From Candidatus Thorarchaeota archaeon (GTDB lineage Archaea; Asgardarchaeota; Thorarchaeia; Thorarchaeales; Thorarchaeaceae): 12,204 bases of DNA. This document shows, in pieces, positions 7,237-12,204 of this stretch (its first letter is position 1; each line of letters begins with the position of its first letter). The notes beneath the pieces were generated by a model, which was given only the letters and a program-made list of their open reading frames with translations, ran no database searches and was not told the DNA's origin. The stretch is taken from contig JAEORG010000166.1 in NCBI GenBank assembly GCA_016841005.1, positions 1 through 12,204 on the forward strand, read 5' to 3'. Position numbers and translations under genes: made by a program.

Positions 7237-7727
7237 TAAGTCCATTTGATAGGCCCAGCTCTGACACTTCTTAATGTCACAGCCAATTCTCCGATGTGAT
7301 GCTGTGTATGTCTTAAGAGGTAAAGCATTTTGTGATAAATACTCTCAAACCAGTAGAATCCGTCTTTTCTAAATAGCGCATCTATAGACACAGTGGATAA
7401 GAAAGTCGTTAATTTCTCTTCCATTTCTGATAGATACTCTCTAACTAGGTTTTTCGAGATTAGAGGTAGAATATCTTTCTCTACATCTTTCACATTATCC
7501 CAGTTGTAACCAGCCCTTCCACCAAACACCATGCTCTCATAATCGTCCCTAACATAGAAATCCATCGTTTCGATGAGGTGGTAAAGAGTCGTCGAATAAA
7601 ACCAAGAGCCTACAGATTTTGCCCACATATCCTCAGGAACATGTTCAATCGCATCTCTAATCATCTTCCAGCTAGCCTCGAATTGATTCAAAAGCTGTTC
7701 TGCAGTTATATTGCTTTCAGATATCAA
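7236..7727 (-). CDS. DinB-like four-helix metal-binding protein
   Basis: A 163-residue protein of the DinB/YfiT-like superfamily, four-helix bundles that bind a divalent metal by three histidines. Some members are thiol (bacillithiol or mycothiol) transferases and others have no known reaction. The metal site is visible: H50 in LYHLIE, and H140 and H144 in RHTQHHIGEL, followed by the usual short C-terminal tail. The start is TTG, the first start-type codon after an in-frame stop. A minus-strand TATA-like TGTATATGC is centred 26 bases before it, so a leaderless transcript is likely. It is followed by trmO with coupled translation; a common job is not obvious. A perfect hairpin lies 65-97 bases upstream and separates it from the small cysteine-rich genes on the same strand. 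Confidence 0.82.
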   Translation of the reverse strand: MISESNITAEQLLNQFEASWKMIRDAIEHVPEDMWAKSVGSWFYSTTLYHLIETMDFYVRDDYESMVFGGRAGYNWDNVKDVEKDILPLISKNLVREYLSEMEEKLTTFLSTVSIDALFRKDGFYWFESIYHKMLYLLRHTQHHIGELAVTLRSVRAGPIKWT

Positions 7728-7748
7728 GATGAACCACTCAATCCAACT

Positions 7749-7757
7749 GCATATACA
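7749..7757 (-). promoter_or_regulatory. TATA-like box of the DinB-trmO pair
   Basis: TGTATATGC on the minus strand is centred 26 bases upstream of the TTG start. This distance predicts transcription beginning at or next to the start codon, and so independence from the upstream small genes. Confidence 0.45.
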
Positions 7758-7791
7758 TTTGGATTTATGAATGTGTCAGTTTCGAAAATCC

Positions 7792-7823
7792 TAATCCCGT
7801 TGATATCGTAATCAACGGGATTA
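7792..7823 (-). terminator. Perfect 13-bp hairpin after the small cysteine-rich genes
   Basis: TAATCCCGTTGAT (7792-7804) and ATCAACGGGATTA (7811-7823) are exact reverse complements around a 6-base loop, ATCGTA. The hairpin starts four bases after the stop of the 43-residue gene in the minus-strand direction. Only a short TTTT follows about 10 bases later, so it is not a classical intrinsic terminator. It may end or protect the transcript, or act as a protein-binding palindrome upstream of the DinB-like gene. Confidence 0.6.
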
Positions 7824-7827
7824 TAGG

Positions 7828-7959
7828 TCATACAATTTTGAGTGAGAATGGATCCTTAAGAGGAGCAGGAGCATCGCTTGTCATACTATATCGATCGCGA
7901 GTTGAGTTACAATCCAACTTGAATGGATTTTCACAGTATCTCTCAATACAAGTTGACAT
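7828..7959 (-). CDS. Unrecognised 43-residue peptide with three cysteines
   Basis: A very short gene, supported by translation signals rather than by family. Minus-strand GAGGTGA lies 5 bases before its ATG, one of the best ribosome sites in the window. The gene also follows the ArsM-leader-like gene by only 10 bases. The product starts MSTCIERYCENPFKLDC, with cysteines at 4, 9 and 17, and ends in a proline-containing hydrophilic tail (DAPAPLKDPFSLKIV). There is no signal peptide or membrane helix. The cysteine-rich N-terminus and the neighbours suggest metal or metalloid binding, as inference only. The frame is open upstream to an ATG at 8061, but that longer form would overlap the neighbouring gene and ignore the ribosome site. 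It could still be non-coding, with a regulatory 3' segment. Confidence 0.5.
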   Translation of the reverse strand: MSTCIERYCENPFKLDCNSTRDRYSMTSDAPAPLKDPFSLKIV

Positions 7960-7964
7960 GAATT

Positions 7965-7971
7965 TCACCTC
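7965..7971 (-). promoter_or_regulatory. Shine-Dalgarno site of the 43-residue gene
   Basis: GAGGTGA on the minus strand, 5 bases before the ATG at 7959, overlaps the TGA stop of the preceding gene. This implies coupled translation and is the main reason to believe the short gene. Confidence 0.6.
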
Positions 7972-8155
7972 ATTCTTTGGATTTAGTTTCAGATTCCTTT
8001 GCACTTGATGCTTTAGATGATGATCCACAACAGCTGCTCTGAACGGTTTGAGGATTATCATCTTCGCTTTCTGTTTTATTAGCTAGATTATCATACGCAT
8101 CCTTTACTGCGTGTTTGATCTCTTCAGAAGACATTTCATCAACATTTTTCGCCAT
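7970..8155 (-). CDS. Small protein resembling only the N-terminal leader of ArsM
   Basis: A 61-residue protein. EEIKHAVKDAYDNLAN followed, after an acidic linker, by QSSCCGSSSK matches the arrangement at the start of arsenite methyltransferases: a helix of the type EIKxxVKxxYxxxA, then CCGSS. In that family the leader precedes a SAM-binding domain with a GCGNP-type motif. Here the frame stops shortly after a lysine- and serine-rich tail, and no methyltransferase domain is found downstream in any minus frame up to the DinB-like gene. So it is a free-standing leader or a truncated remnant. The ATG at 8155 was chosen because AGGTG lies 7 bases before it; the longer ATG at 8191 falls inside the operator. 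Divergent from the cysteine-rich PadR gene. A role in binding arsenite or soft metals is inferred. Confidence 0.62.
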   Translation of the reverse strand: MAKNVDEMSSEEIKHAVKDAYDNLANKTESEDDNPQTVQSSCCGSSSKASSAKESETKSKE

Positions 8156-8166
8156 TTCAAGACACC

Positions 8167-8211
8167 TATTGGATGTCCAATTATCGGACACCCAATATTG
8201 GTTATCAGATA
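8167..8211. promoter_or_regulatory. PadR-region operator with three half-sites
   Basis: TATTGGATGTCC (8167-8178) and GGACACCCAATA (8186-8197) form an inverted repeat with 11 of 12 positions matching across a 7-base spacer. A third, looser half-site in direct orientation, TATTGGTTATCAGAT, begins at 8196, overlapping the second arm. The site lies between the divergent PadR and small cysteine-rich genes, just upstream of the ribosome site of the latter and 47-77 bases before the PadR start. It is the obvious target of the PadR protein, controlling both sides. Confidence 0.72.
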
Positions 8212-8219
8212 CATTTAAG
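8210..8219. promoter_or_regulatory. TATA-like element between the divergent genes
   Basis: The stretch TACATTTAAG is AT-rich and centred about 29 bases before the PadR ATG, fitting a leaderless transcript. Its complement reads CTTAAATGTA and could also direct minus-strand transcription beginning inside the operator at about 8187. Direction cannot be settled by eye. Confidence 0.4.
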
Positions 8220-8243
8220 TGTATTGAAAAGAGTAGCCCTTGT

Positions 8244-8612
8244 ATGAACGAAGCTCCGAATGAGCCCGAATGCTGTCCGCCAGATTGTTGCGATATGAGA
8301 GGGTTTCTTACGTTTCAGATTCTATGGGAGCTACGAGAAGGGCCGTTAAATGGTCAGCAGATTGCAGATCGTATTTGGAAGAGAAGAGGGGGAAACCGTC
8401 CAACACCCGGGACAATCTATCCAGCTTTGAAAGATTTAGATGAACGTGGACTGATTGAAGGTAGTAAGTCGGGTAATCAGAAGATTTACAACTTAACAAA
8501 AGAAGGACAATCGGGGCTTGAGGATGCTGCTCGATATTTCTATCAAGCTTTTGGAGATATTGTTGAAGAATCAAAGAAAATCTACGTCCGTATTGGAAAT
8601 TGTGATTGTTAG
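8244..8612 (+). CDS. PadR family regulator with cysteine-rich N- and C-termini
   Basis: A 122-residue PadR-type winged-helix repressor. The DNA-binding domain runs from about 18 to 95: MRGFLTFQILWEL, GPLNGQQIADRI, the recognition part PTPGTIYPALKDLDERGLI, and a wing ending YNLTKEG, all typical of PadR. The helix after it (about 97-115) would dimerise. Unlike ordinary PadR proteins it has the pairs C10-C11 and C15-C16 directly before the domain and C120, C122 at the very end. In a dimer these could form a thiolate site for a metal, arsenite or a redox signal. The frame is open to 8115, but the ATG at 8244 was chosen because the earlier part crosses the operator and the divergent gene. It is divergent from the ArsM-leader-like gene and probably controls it and itself through the operator between them. 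Confidence 0.88.
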   Translation: MNEAPNEPECCPPDCCDMRGFLTFQILWELREGPLNGQQIADRIWKRRGGNRPTPGTIYPALKDLDERGLIEGSKSGNQKIYNLTKEGQSGLEDAARYFYQAFGDIVEESKKIYVRIGNCDC

Positions 8613-8789
8613 AAGACATCTTTGATATTAAGCTATTATTTGTACTCAAGAGAGGAAATGTGTTTGAGAAGAGCGATGAACATTATTCCTGTAATAAAAG
8701 AATCCATGCGAATCAAGGTGCCTGTCCCTGAAATCCACAGACGCCACTAAGAGGCATGCTTATTTTGAATTCGTAACTGAATAGAATCG
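8613..8789. other. Intergenic stretch after the PadR gene
   Basis: No recognisable gene or RNA. It contains a 30-codon open frame at 8658-8750 with AGAGG only two bases before its ATG, which is not convincing. Near its end TTATTTTGA (8760-8768) is centred about 26 bases before the GTG of the next gene and could be its TATA box. Confidence 0.4.
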
Positions 8790-9086
8790 GTGCCTTCAAT
8801 GAGGATAAAGGCAGTTTTACGAGATTCAGAAATCCTAGGATTAGAGCCAGGTACTATCGAGAGGATAGTTACAACGGCGATGAAAAATATTGATCGAGTT
8901 ATAAGCCTCTCAAGTCTAATGAAAGTAATGGGATTAGGTTTCACAGAAAGAACAAAGATGCTTGATGCTCTATCAAATCAGAATCTCCATATCTGGTTGG
9001 CAAAAGATGCTCAACAAGATATTGTTTTCCTGACAAAAGAAAAAATTCCTGAGGAACTTGAAACAATGGGATACCAATGGCAGTAA
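8790..9086 (+). CDS. Unrecognised 98-residue protein, possibly winged-helix-like
   Basis: A small soluble protein with no signal peptide or membrane helix. I do not recognise the family. From the amino acids it appears mixed alpha/beta: a beta start (MRIKAVLRDSEILGL), a helix with ERIVTTAMKNIDRVI, a helix-rich middle (SSLMKVMGLGFTERTKMLDAL), then strands (LHIWLAKDAQQDIVFLT) and a closing helix. The last part would fit a small winged helix, but no recognition motif is clear. It starts at GTG 8790, or at ATG 8799 three codons later; a TATA-like box points to transcription near 8790 and favours a leaderless GTG. The stop lies three bases from the convergent TPR gene. Confidence 0.6.
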   Translation: MPSMRIKAVLRDSEILGLEPGTIERIVTTAMKNIDRVISLSSLMKVMGLGFTERTKMLDALSNQNLHIWLAKDAQQDIVFLTKEKIPEELETMGYQWQ

Positions 9087-9089
9087 ATA

Positions 9090-9839
9090 TTATTCATCTG
9101 TCACCGTTAGTATCTCTGTTATTTTCATAAGAAGCGATTTTGGTAATTTTCTCTCATCGTAGTTGTATTGGTTTTTAACTTCACCAATCTCTGCAACTAC
9201 TCTATGTATATCCTCACCAATATCATTAGAAAATTCGTCACTAGCACAATTTATGACTGTATCACAATTAATCATCTTTGTAAGTACTGAATACTGTTCA
9301 GCCAGATTCTCAAGATATCCAATAAGTCTTGAGAGATCATCAGGGTCATCAGTAAGTTCTGAAGCTAGATCATCTTCCTGCATTTCAAGGACATACTTGA
9401 GAGCATCATATGCAGCCAGTTCTTGAGGATAATCTGAAATATGGTTCCTACCAAGATTCAATGCCTCATCTACACGATCTGAATCATACAGGAGTCTTGA
9501 ATAGTCATCAAGTACAATATGACCATGAGGATACTTCTCTAGGTACGCTTTGAATAGCTCTTCAGCGTCTTCAGTTCTCAGAGAATTTCCCATAAGATTT
9601 CCTAATGCTGAAGTAGCTCGCTCGTGAGACGGGTCAGTGGCTAATACTTCTTTGAGGATGGACTCAGACCGTTGATCAAAACCACGTCTAGATAGGATTA
9701 TTGCAAGCTCCGTTTTCAAATCCAGATTTTTTGGTTTGGATTTTAGTGCTTCTCGAATTATTTCTTCAGCTTCCTTCTCTTCACAAAGCGTACAGAGTTC
9801 CTCAGCTCTCTCGATAATTCTGTTGATGTCTTCAGACAT
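9090..9839 (-). CDS. Tetratricopeptide repeat (TPR) protein
   Basis: A 249-residue, acidic, all-helical soluble protein. TPR-type helix pairs cover about residues 5-150: ALKSKPKNLDLKTELAIILSRRG, ILKEVLATDPSHERATSALGNL, LFKAYLEKYPHGHIVLDDYSRLL in pieces, and NLGRNHISDYPQELAAYDAL. They show the 34-residue spacing and the closing proline (KP, DP, YP, YP) of TPRs. The C-terminal third is helical but not TPR and may hold a separate bundle. Such proteins are scaffolds for protein contacts; the partner is unknown. The ATG has GAGGA just three bases before it, an unusually close ribosome site. The gene is divergent from cysS, with about 140 bases between the starts. Confidence 0.78.
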   Translation of the reverse strand: MSEDINRIIERAEELCTLCEEKEAEEIIREALKSKPKNLDLKTELAIILSRRGFDQRSESILKEVLATDPSHERATSALGNLMGNSLRTEDAEELFKAYLEKYPHGHIVLDDYSRLLYDSDRVDEALNLGRNHISDYPQELAAYDALKYVLEMQEDDLASELTDDPDDLSRLIGYLENLAEQYSVLTKMINCDTVINCASDEFSNDIGEDIHRVVAEIGEVKNQYNYDERKLPKSLLMKITEILTVTDE

Positions 9840-9983
9840 TTATCCTCGATTAAGAATCATCATTCTCCCTTAAGAGTATGAGGTGAAATTTGCAGTTTCC
9901 ACCACTAATATGTGGAAAAATGTAGGCAATTATTGCAGACGCCTTTTTATGATATACAGGTAATTTACTCGAGGGTACTGACG
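9840..9983. other. Divergent promoter region of the TPR and cysS genes
   Basis: CTTTTTATGA at 9943-9952 is the best TATA candidate for cysS. A 7-bp perfect inverted repeat, TTTCCAC (9896-9902) and GTGGAAA (9912-9918) with a 9-base spacer, lies between the genes and could be an operator, although its short arms may be chance. GAGGGT at 9971-9976, 7 bases before the cysS ATG, is a good Shine-Dalgarno site. Confidence 0.4.
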
Positions 9984-11423
9984 ATGTTAAAATTATACAA
10001 CACCATATCACGTTCAAAGGAAGAATTCATACCACTAGATGAAAAGAGTGTAAGGATGTATGTCTGTGGTCCGACGGTTTATGATTATCCCCATATCGGA
10101 AATGCGAGGTCGTTCGCTGCATTTGACACAATAAGACGCTATCTCGAATATAAGGGATATCGTGTCTTTTACGTAACCAACTTCACGGACATCGATGATA
10201 AGATGATTAATAGGGCAAGAGAAGAGGGAATTCCTATTCTTGAACTTGCAGCTAAATTCATCGCCGAGTACCTAGTCATTGCCAACCAGCTGAACCTCAA
10301 ACCTGCATCGGTCAATCCCAGAGCAACTGAGCACATCGATGACATTATTGAGATGGTTGGACTAATCATTAAGAACGGTGTGGGATATGAGGTCGATGGT
10401 GATGTCTACTTTGATGTCAGTGAATGGAAGAACTATGGCGTGTTGTCAAAGATATCGACGGAGGACCTCGAAGCAGGAGCTCGCGTTGATATTGATGATA
10501 AGAAGCAGGACCCACGTGACTTCGCACTCTGGAAGGCTGAGAAACCAGAAGAACCTGCATGGGACAGCCCATGGGGCAAGGGTCGACCAGGCTGGCATGC
10601 TGAATGTTCGGTGATGGGTACATCATATCTCGGCTTGCCATTCGATATCCCTGGAGGAGGAGTAGACCTAATCTTCCCCCACCATGAGAATGAGATTGCC
10701 CAGTCATCCGCAGCTTATGGCATAGAAACCCCTGTGAAGTACTGGATGCACAACGGGTTCTTGACTATCGACTCAGAGAAGATGGCAAAGTCTGCAGGGA
10801 ACTTCTTCACAGCTCGAGAGGTATTGGATAACTATGATCATCAGGCAGTGCGTTTCTATCTTGTGTCTGGACAATACAGGCAACCAATGGACTACAATGC
10901 AACGGCACTCCAACAGGCAACACAGAGTCTTGAAAGAATCAAGAATGCTGTAGAAGTGCTACGCGGTAGAATCCTAATCCTTGAGAGATCTGGTGGGCGT
11001 ACATCAGATGCCGATGGGAAAATGAAGGATGCAATTGTGAAGCTAAGAGAAACTTTCGAGAGAGAGATGGATGATGACTTTAATACTCCAGGAGCTCTCG
11101 CAGAGATCTTTACCTTTGTCAAGAGTATCAACACACTGACTCCTGAAGTTGGTGGTGCAGCAGTTCTTAGGGAAGCACTAGCGGTGCTGTCTGAACTTGT
11201 AGGAATTCTTGGCATTGATTTGGAGAAATCTGCAAGTGCAGGAGCTGATTCTGCAGAATCACTTGAACGTATCAAGGGGATGGCTGAGCTCCTACTTGAG
11301 CTAAGAGAGAATGCAAGAAAAGCCAAGGACTGGACTACATCTGATATGATTCGAAACCGTCTCGTTGAGCTAGGAATAACAGTTACAGATACAAAGGATG
11401 GCCCCACGTGGAAGATGGGTTAG
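9984..11423 (+). CDS. cysS: Cysteinyl-tRNA synthetase
   Basis: The class I synthetase that activates cysteine with ATP and charges tRNA-Cys in the cytoplasm. It has 479 residues, near the usual length. The first catalytic signature is PHIGN (36-40) and the second is the variant KMAKS (266-270) followed by AGNF. The zinc ligands that select cysteine are all present: C28 (YVCGPTVYD), C208 (GWHAECS), H233 and E237 (HHENE). The anticodon-binding helical domain follows, with ending MIRNRLVELGITVTDTKDG and WKMG. The frame is open 24 codons upstream to an ATG at 9912, but the protein family starts at MLKLYNT, and GAGGGT lies 7 bases before that ATG. It is probably a lone gene with its own terminator. 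Its codons are visibly more G+C-rich than those of its neighbours. Confidence 0.98.
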   Translation: MLKLYNTISRSKEEFIPLDEKSVRMYVCGPTVYDYPHIGNARSFAAFDTIRRYLEYKGYRVFYVTNFTDIDDKMINRAREEGIPILELAAKFIAEYLVIANQLNLKPASVNPRATEHIDDIIEMVGLIIKNGVGYEVDGDVYFDVSEWKNYGVLSKISTEDLEAGARVDIDDKKQDPRDFALWKAEKPEEPAWDSPWGKGRPGWHAECSVMGTSYLGLPFDIPGGGVDLIFPHHENEIAQSSAAYGIETPVKYWMHNGFLTIDSEKMAKSAGNFFTAREVLDNYDHQAVRFYLVSGQYRQPMDYNATALQQATQSLERIKNAVEVLRGRILILERSGGRTSDADGKMKDAIVKLRETFEREMDDDFNTPGALAEIFTFVKSINTLTPEVGGAAVLREALAVLSELVGILGIDLEKSASAGADSAESLERIKGMAELLLELRENARKAKDWTTSDMIRNRLVELGITVTDTKDGPTWKMG

Positions 11424-11456
11424 CCAGACCAAACCACGGAAAAAATATGTAGAAGG

Positions 11457-11479
11457 GAGGTGTCCAATTTGGGCACCTC
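11457..11479 (+). terminator. Strong hairpin after cysS
   Basis: GAGGTGTCC (11457-11465), loop AATTT, GGGCACCTC (11471-11479). In the transcript all nine positions pair, one of them as a G-U. It lies 34 bases after the cysS stop and is followed by CTCTTTT at 11490-11496. It probably ends or stabilises the cysS transcript. Confidence 0.6.
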
Positions 11480-11558
11480 TATCAAAGCCTCTTTTACGAC
11501 ATAAGACATGACTTTATCTAATAATTGAAAATATCAAAAAACACTGGTTGCTAGAGAC

Positions 11559-11948
11559 ATGAAGGGTATCATAGTATTTGACGAAGCAAGCATTCCACTA
11601 GCATCAGTTGGTTTTGAAGAGTTAGAGATGAGTTCAGGTCTCTTCACCTCATTCATGTCTGCAATGCAATCTTTCGCCTGTGGTATCTCAGGGGGAGAAG
11701 TTAAAGAACTAGAGTACGGTACAATCAAAATGATTCTTGGTAAAGCGAATAAGAATCATGTTATCACTATCCACTCTAGTATGGATAAGGATGCTAATTG
11801 GAACCACGATTTAGTCATTGAGTTAATAGAAGAACGAAATTTCAACCTTGATGATAATTTCCTTGCACTTCTACAAGAACTATTGACCGATGATGCTATT
11901 TCTGCACAGGAAGCAAGATATGGTATTCAGTCTCTTTGGAAGGAATAA
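11559..11948 (+). CDS. Longin/roadblock-like small protein of Asgard type
   Basis: A 129-residue soluble protein. The order of elements fits the profilin-like longin/roadblock fold. First is an N-terminal hairpin (MKGIIVFDEASIPLASVGF), then a long helix (SSGLFTSFMSAMQSFACGI), strands EVKELEYGTIKMILGK and HVITIHSS, and a C-terminal helical part (VIELIEE, LLQELLT). I recall many similar single-domain proteins in Asgard genomes, where they are thought to act as platforms for small GTPases or membrane-trafficking-like complexes. That role is not shown for this one. No GTPase gene lies in the window. There is no Shine-Dalgarno site; an AT-rich box GAAAATATCAAA centred about 27 bases before the ATG suggests a leaderless transcript. 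A mostly paired hairpin follows the stop. Confidence 0.62.
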   Translation: MKGIIVFDEASIPLASVGFEELEMSSGLFTSFMSAMQSFACGISGGEVKELEYGTIKMILGKANKNHVITIHSSMDKDANWNHDLVIELIEERNFNLDDNFLALLQELLTDDAISAQEARYGIQSLWKE

Positions 11949-11953
11949 GGAAG

Positions 11954-11976
11954 GATACTGGCACGAAGCTGGTATC
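11954..11976 (+). terminator. Weak hairpin between two convergent genes
   Basis: GATACTGGC (11954-11962), loop ACGAA, GCTGGTATC (11968-11976). In plus-strand RNA all nine positions pair, two as G-U; in minus-strand RNA those two are mismatches. It therefore fits the 3' end of the longin/roadblock-like gene and ends just at the stop codon of the minus-strand gene. No T-run follows. Confidence 0.4.
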
Positions 11977-12204
11977 TTAGTGAATCTGATTCTTCACATT
12001 GATAAGAAGACCCGGATCATCTAATACATACACTCGAGGATTATCAATACCAGATTCTTTAACGAATCTATCAACTAAATCACGAAGTAAACGTTGACTG
12101 TCCTCTGCCTCTTTTGGATTACACGCTTCCATGCGATAGACTCCACGAAGCTCAGCAGGGTCTAATTCTGTTACAACTTTGATATTACCCTCTGCAACAT
12201 CAAG
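11977..12204 (-). CDS. C-terminal 75 residues of an unrecognised protein (cut by window edge)
   Basis: The minus frame is open from the last base of the window to a TAA at 11977-11979, and its codons look coding. The visible protein begins LDVAEGNIKVVTELDP, continues through ELRGVYRMEACNPKEAEDSQ and helical LLRDLVDRFVKESG, and ends with a strand-like VYVLDDPGLLINVKN. An alternation of helix and strand suggests an alpha/beta domain end. No catalytic motif, signal or membrane helix is visible. Family not recognised; the start lies outside the window. It converges on the longin/roadblock-like gene. Confidence 0.65.
   Translation of the reverse strand, partial: LDVAEGNIKVVTELDPAELRGVYRMEACNPKEAEDSQRLLRDLVDRFVKESGIDNPRVYVLDDPGLLINVKNQIH

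Noticed and set aside
7828..8061. 77-residue form of the 43-residue gene
   Set aside because: The extra N-terminal part overlaps the ArsM-leader-like gene and skips the GAGGTGA site placed right before the inner ATG.
8115..8243. N-terminal extension of the PadR protein from ATG 8115
   Set aside because: It crosses the operator and the start of the divergent gene and has no PadR-like sequence; ATG 8244 gives a normal-length protein.
8308..8649. 113-residue minus-strand frame opposite the PadR gene
   Set aside because: It is a shadow of the PadR coding sequence and has low-complexity, unrecognisable protein sequence.
8658..8750. 30-codon open frame after the PadR gene
   Set aside because: AGAGG is only two bases before the ATG, there is no recognisable product, and frames this short are common by chance.
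9912..9983. 24-residue N-terminal extension of cysteinyl-tRNA synthetase
   Set aside because: The family begins at MLKLYN, and a good ribosome site lies 7 bases before that ATG.
10892..11407. 171-residue serine-rich open frame on the minus strand inside cysS
   Set aside because: It is antisense to the well-supported synthetase anticodon-binding domain, has biased composition and no own signals.
1..12204. tRNA, rRNA, CRISPR array or insertion sequence
   Set aside because: No cloverleaf-like arrangement, regularly spaced repeats, transposase frame or terminal inverted repeats were noticed by eye; a covariance-model scan was not possible.

Overview
The window looks archaeal and most resembles an Asgard-type genome (Promethearchaeota, perhaps the Thorarchaeia). 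This assignment is inferred from gene style, not from any database search. Supporting signs are AT-rich TATA-like boxes about 26-28 bases before start codons with no Shine-Dalgarno (leaderless genes), mixed with a few genes that have very strong Shine-Dalgarno sites. Further signs are winged-helix regulators of archaeal type, a secreted protein with tandem Ig-like repeats and a C-terminal anchor, and a small longin/roadblock-like protein of the kind abundant in Asgard archaea. GTG and TTG starts are used by several genes. No rRNA, tRNA, CRISPR array, transposase or phage gene was seen.

Layout. Bases 2-1162 hold the C-terminal half of a GH3 glycoside hydrolase, cut by the window edge, followed on the same strand by an MFS transporter (1217-2665). 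A winged-helix regulator (2667-3314, minus) converges on the transporter with one base between the stop codons. Upstream of it on the same strand is a two-lobed retropepsin-like aspartic protease (3436-4326, minus). The protease promoter carries two nearly identical palindromes exactly 30 bp apart, and a degenerate third copy lies upstream of the regulator gene. A DUF6265-like protein (4489-4932, plus), a GNAT acetyltransferase (4968-5759, minus) and the Ig-repeat surface protein (5886-6764, plus) follow.

The next block on the minus strand is a coupled pair: a DinB-like metal-binding protein and a TrmO/TsaA-type tRNA methyltransferase (6771-7727). Upstream of it is a compact cassette, 7792-8612. 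A cysteine-rich PadR regulator (plus) is divergent from two very small cysteine-bearing genes (minus). One of these resembles only the N-terminal leader of the arsenite methyltransferase ArsM; the other is an unrecognised 43-residue peptide. A three-half-site operator separates the divergent genes and a perfect 13-bp hairpin ends the small operon. This looks like a metal- or metalloid-responsive unit with no recognisable enzyme or pump, and it is the most interesting part of the window.

The right end holds an unrecognised 98-residue protein, a convergent TPR protein, cysteinyl-tRNA synthetase (9984-11423) with a strong hairpin after it, the longin/roadblock-like protein (11559-11948), and the C-terminal 75 residues of an unrecognised minus-strand gene running off the end. 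The cysS gene has visibly more G+C-rich codons than its neighbours, as expected for a highly expressed core gene. No stretch over 300 bases lacks a gene; the longest gaps are 8613-8789 and 4327-4488.
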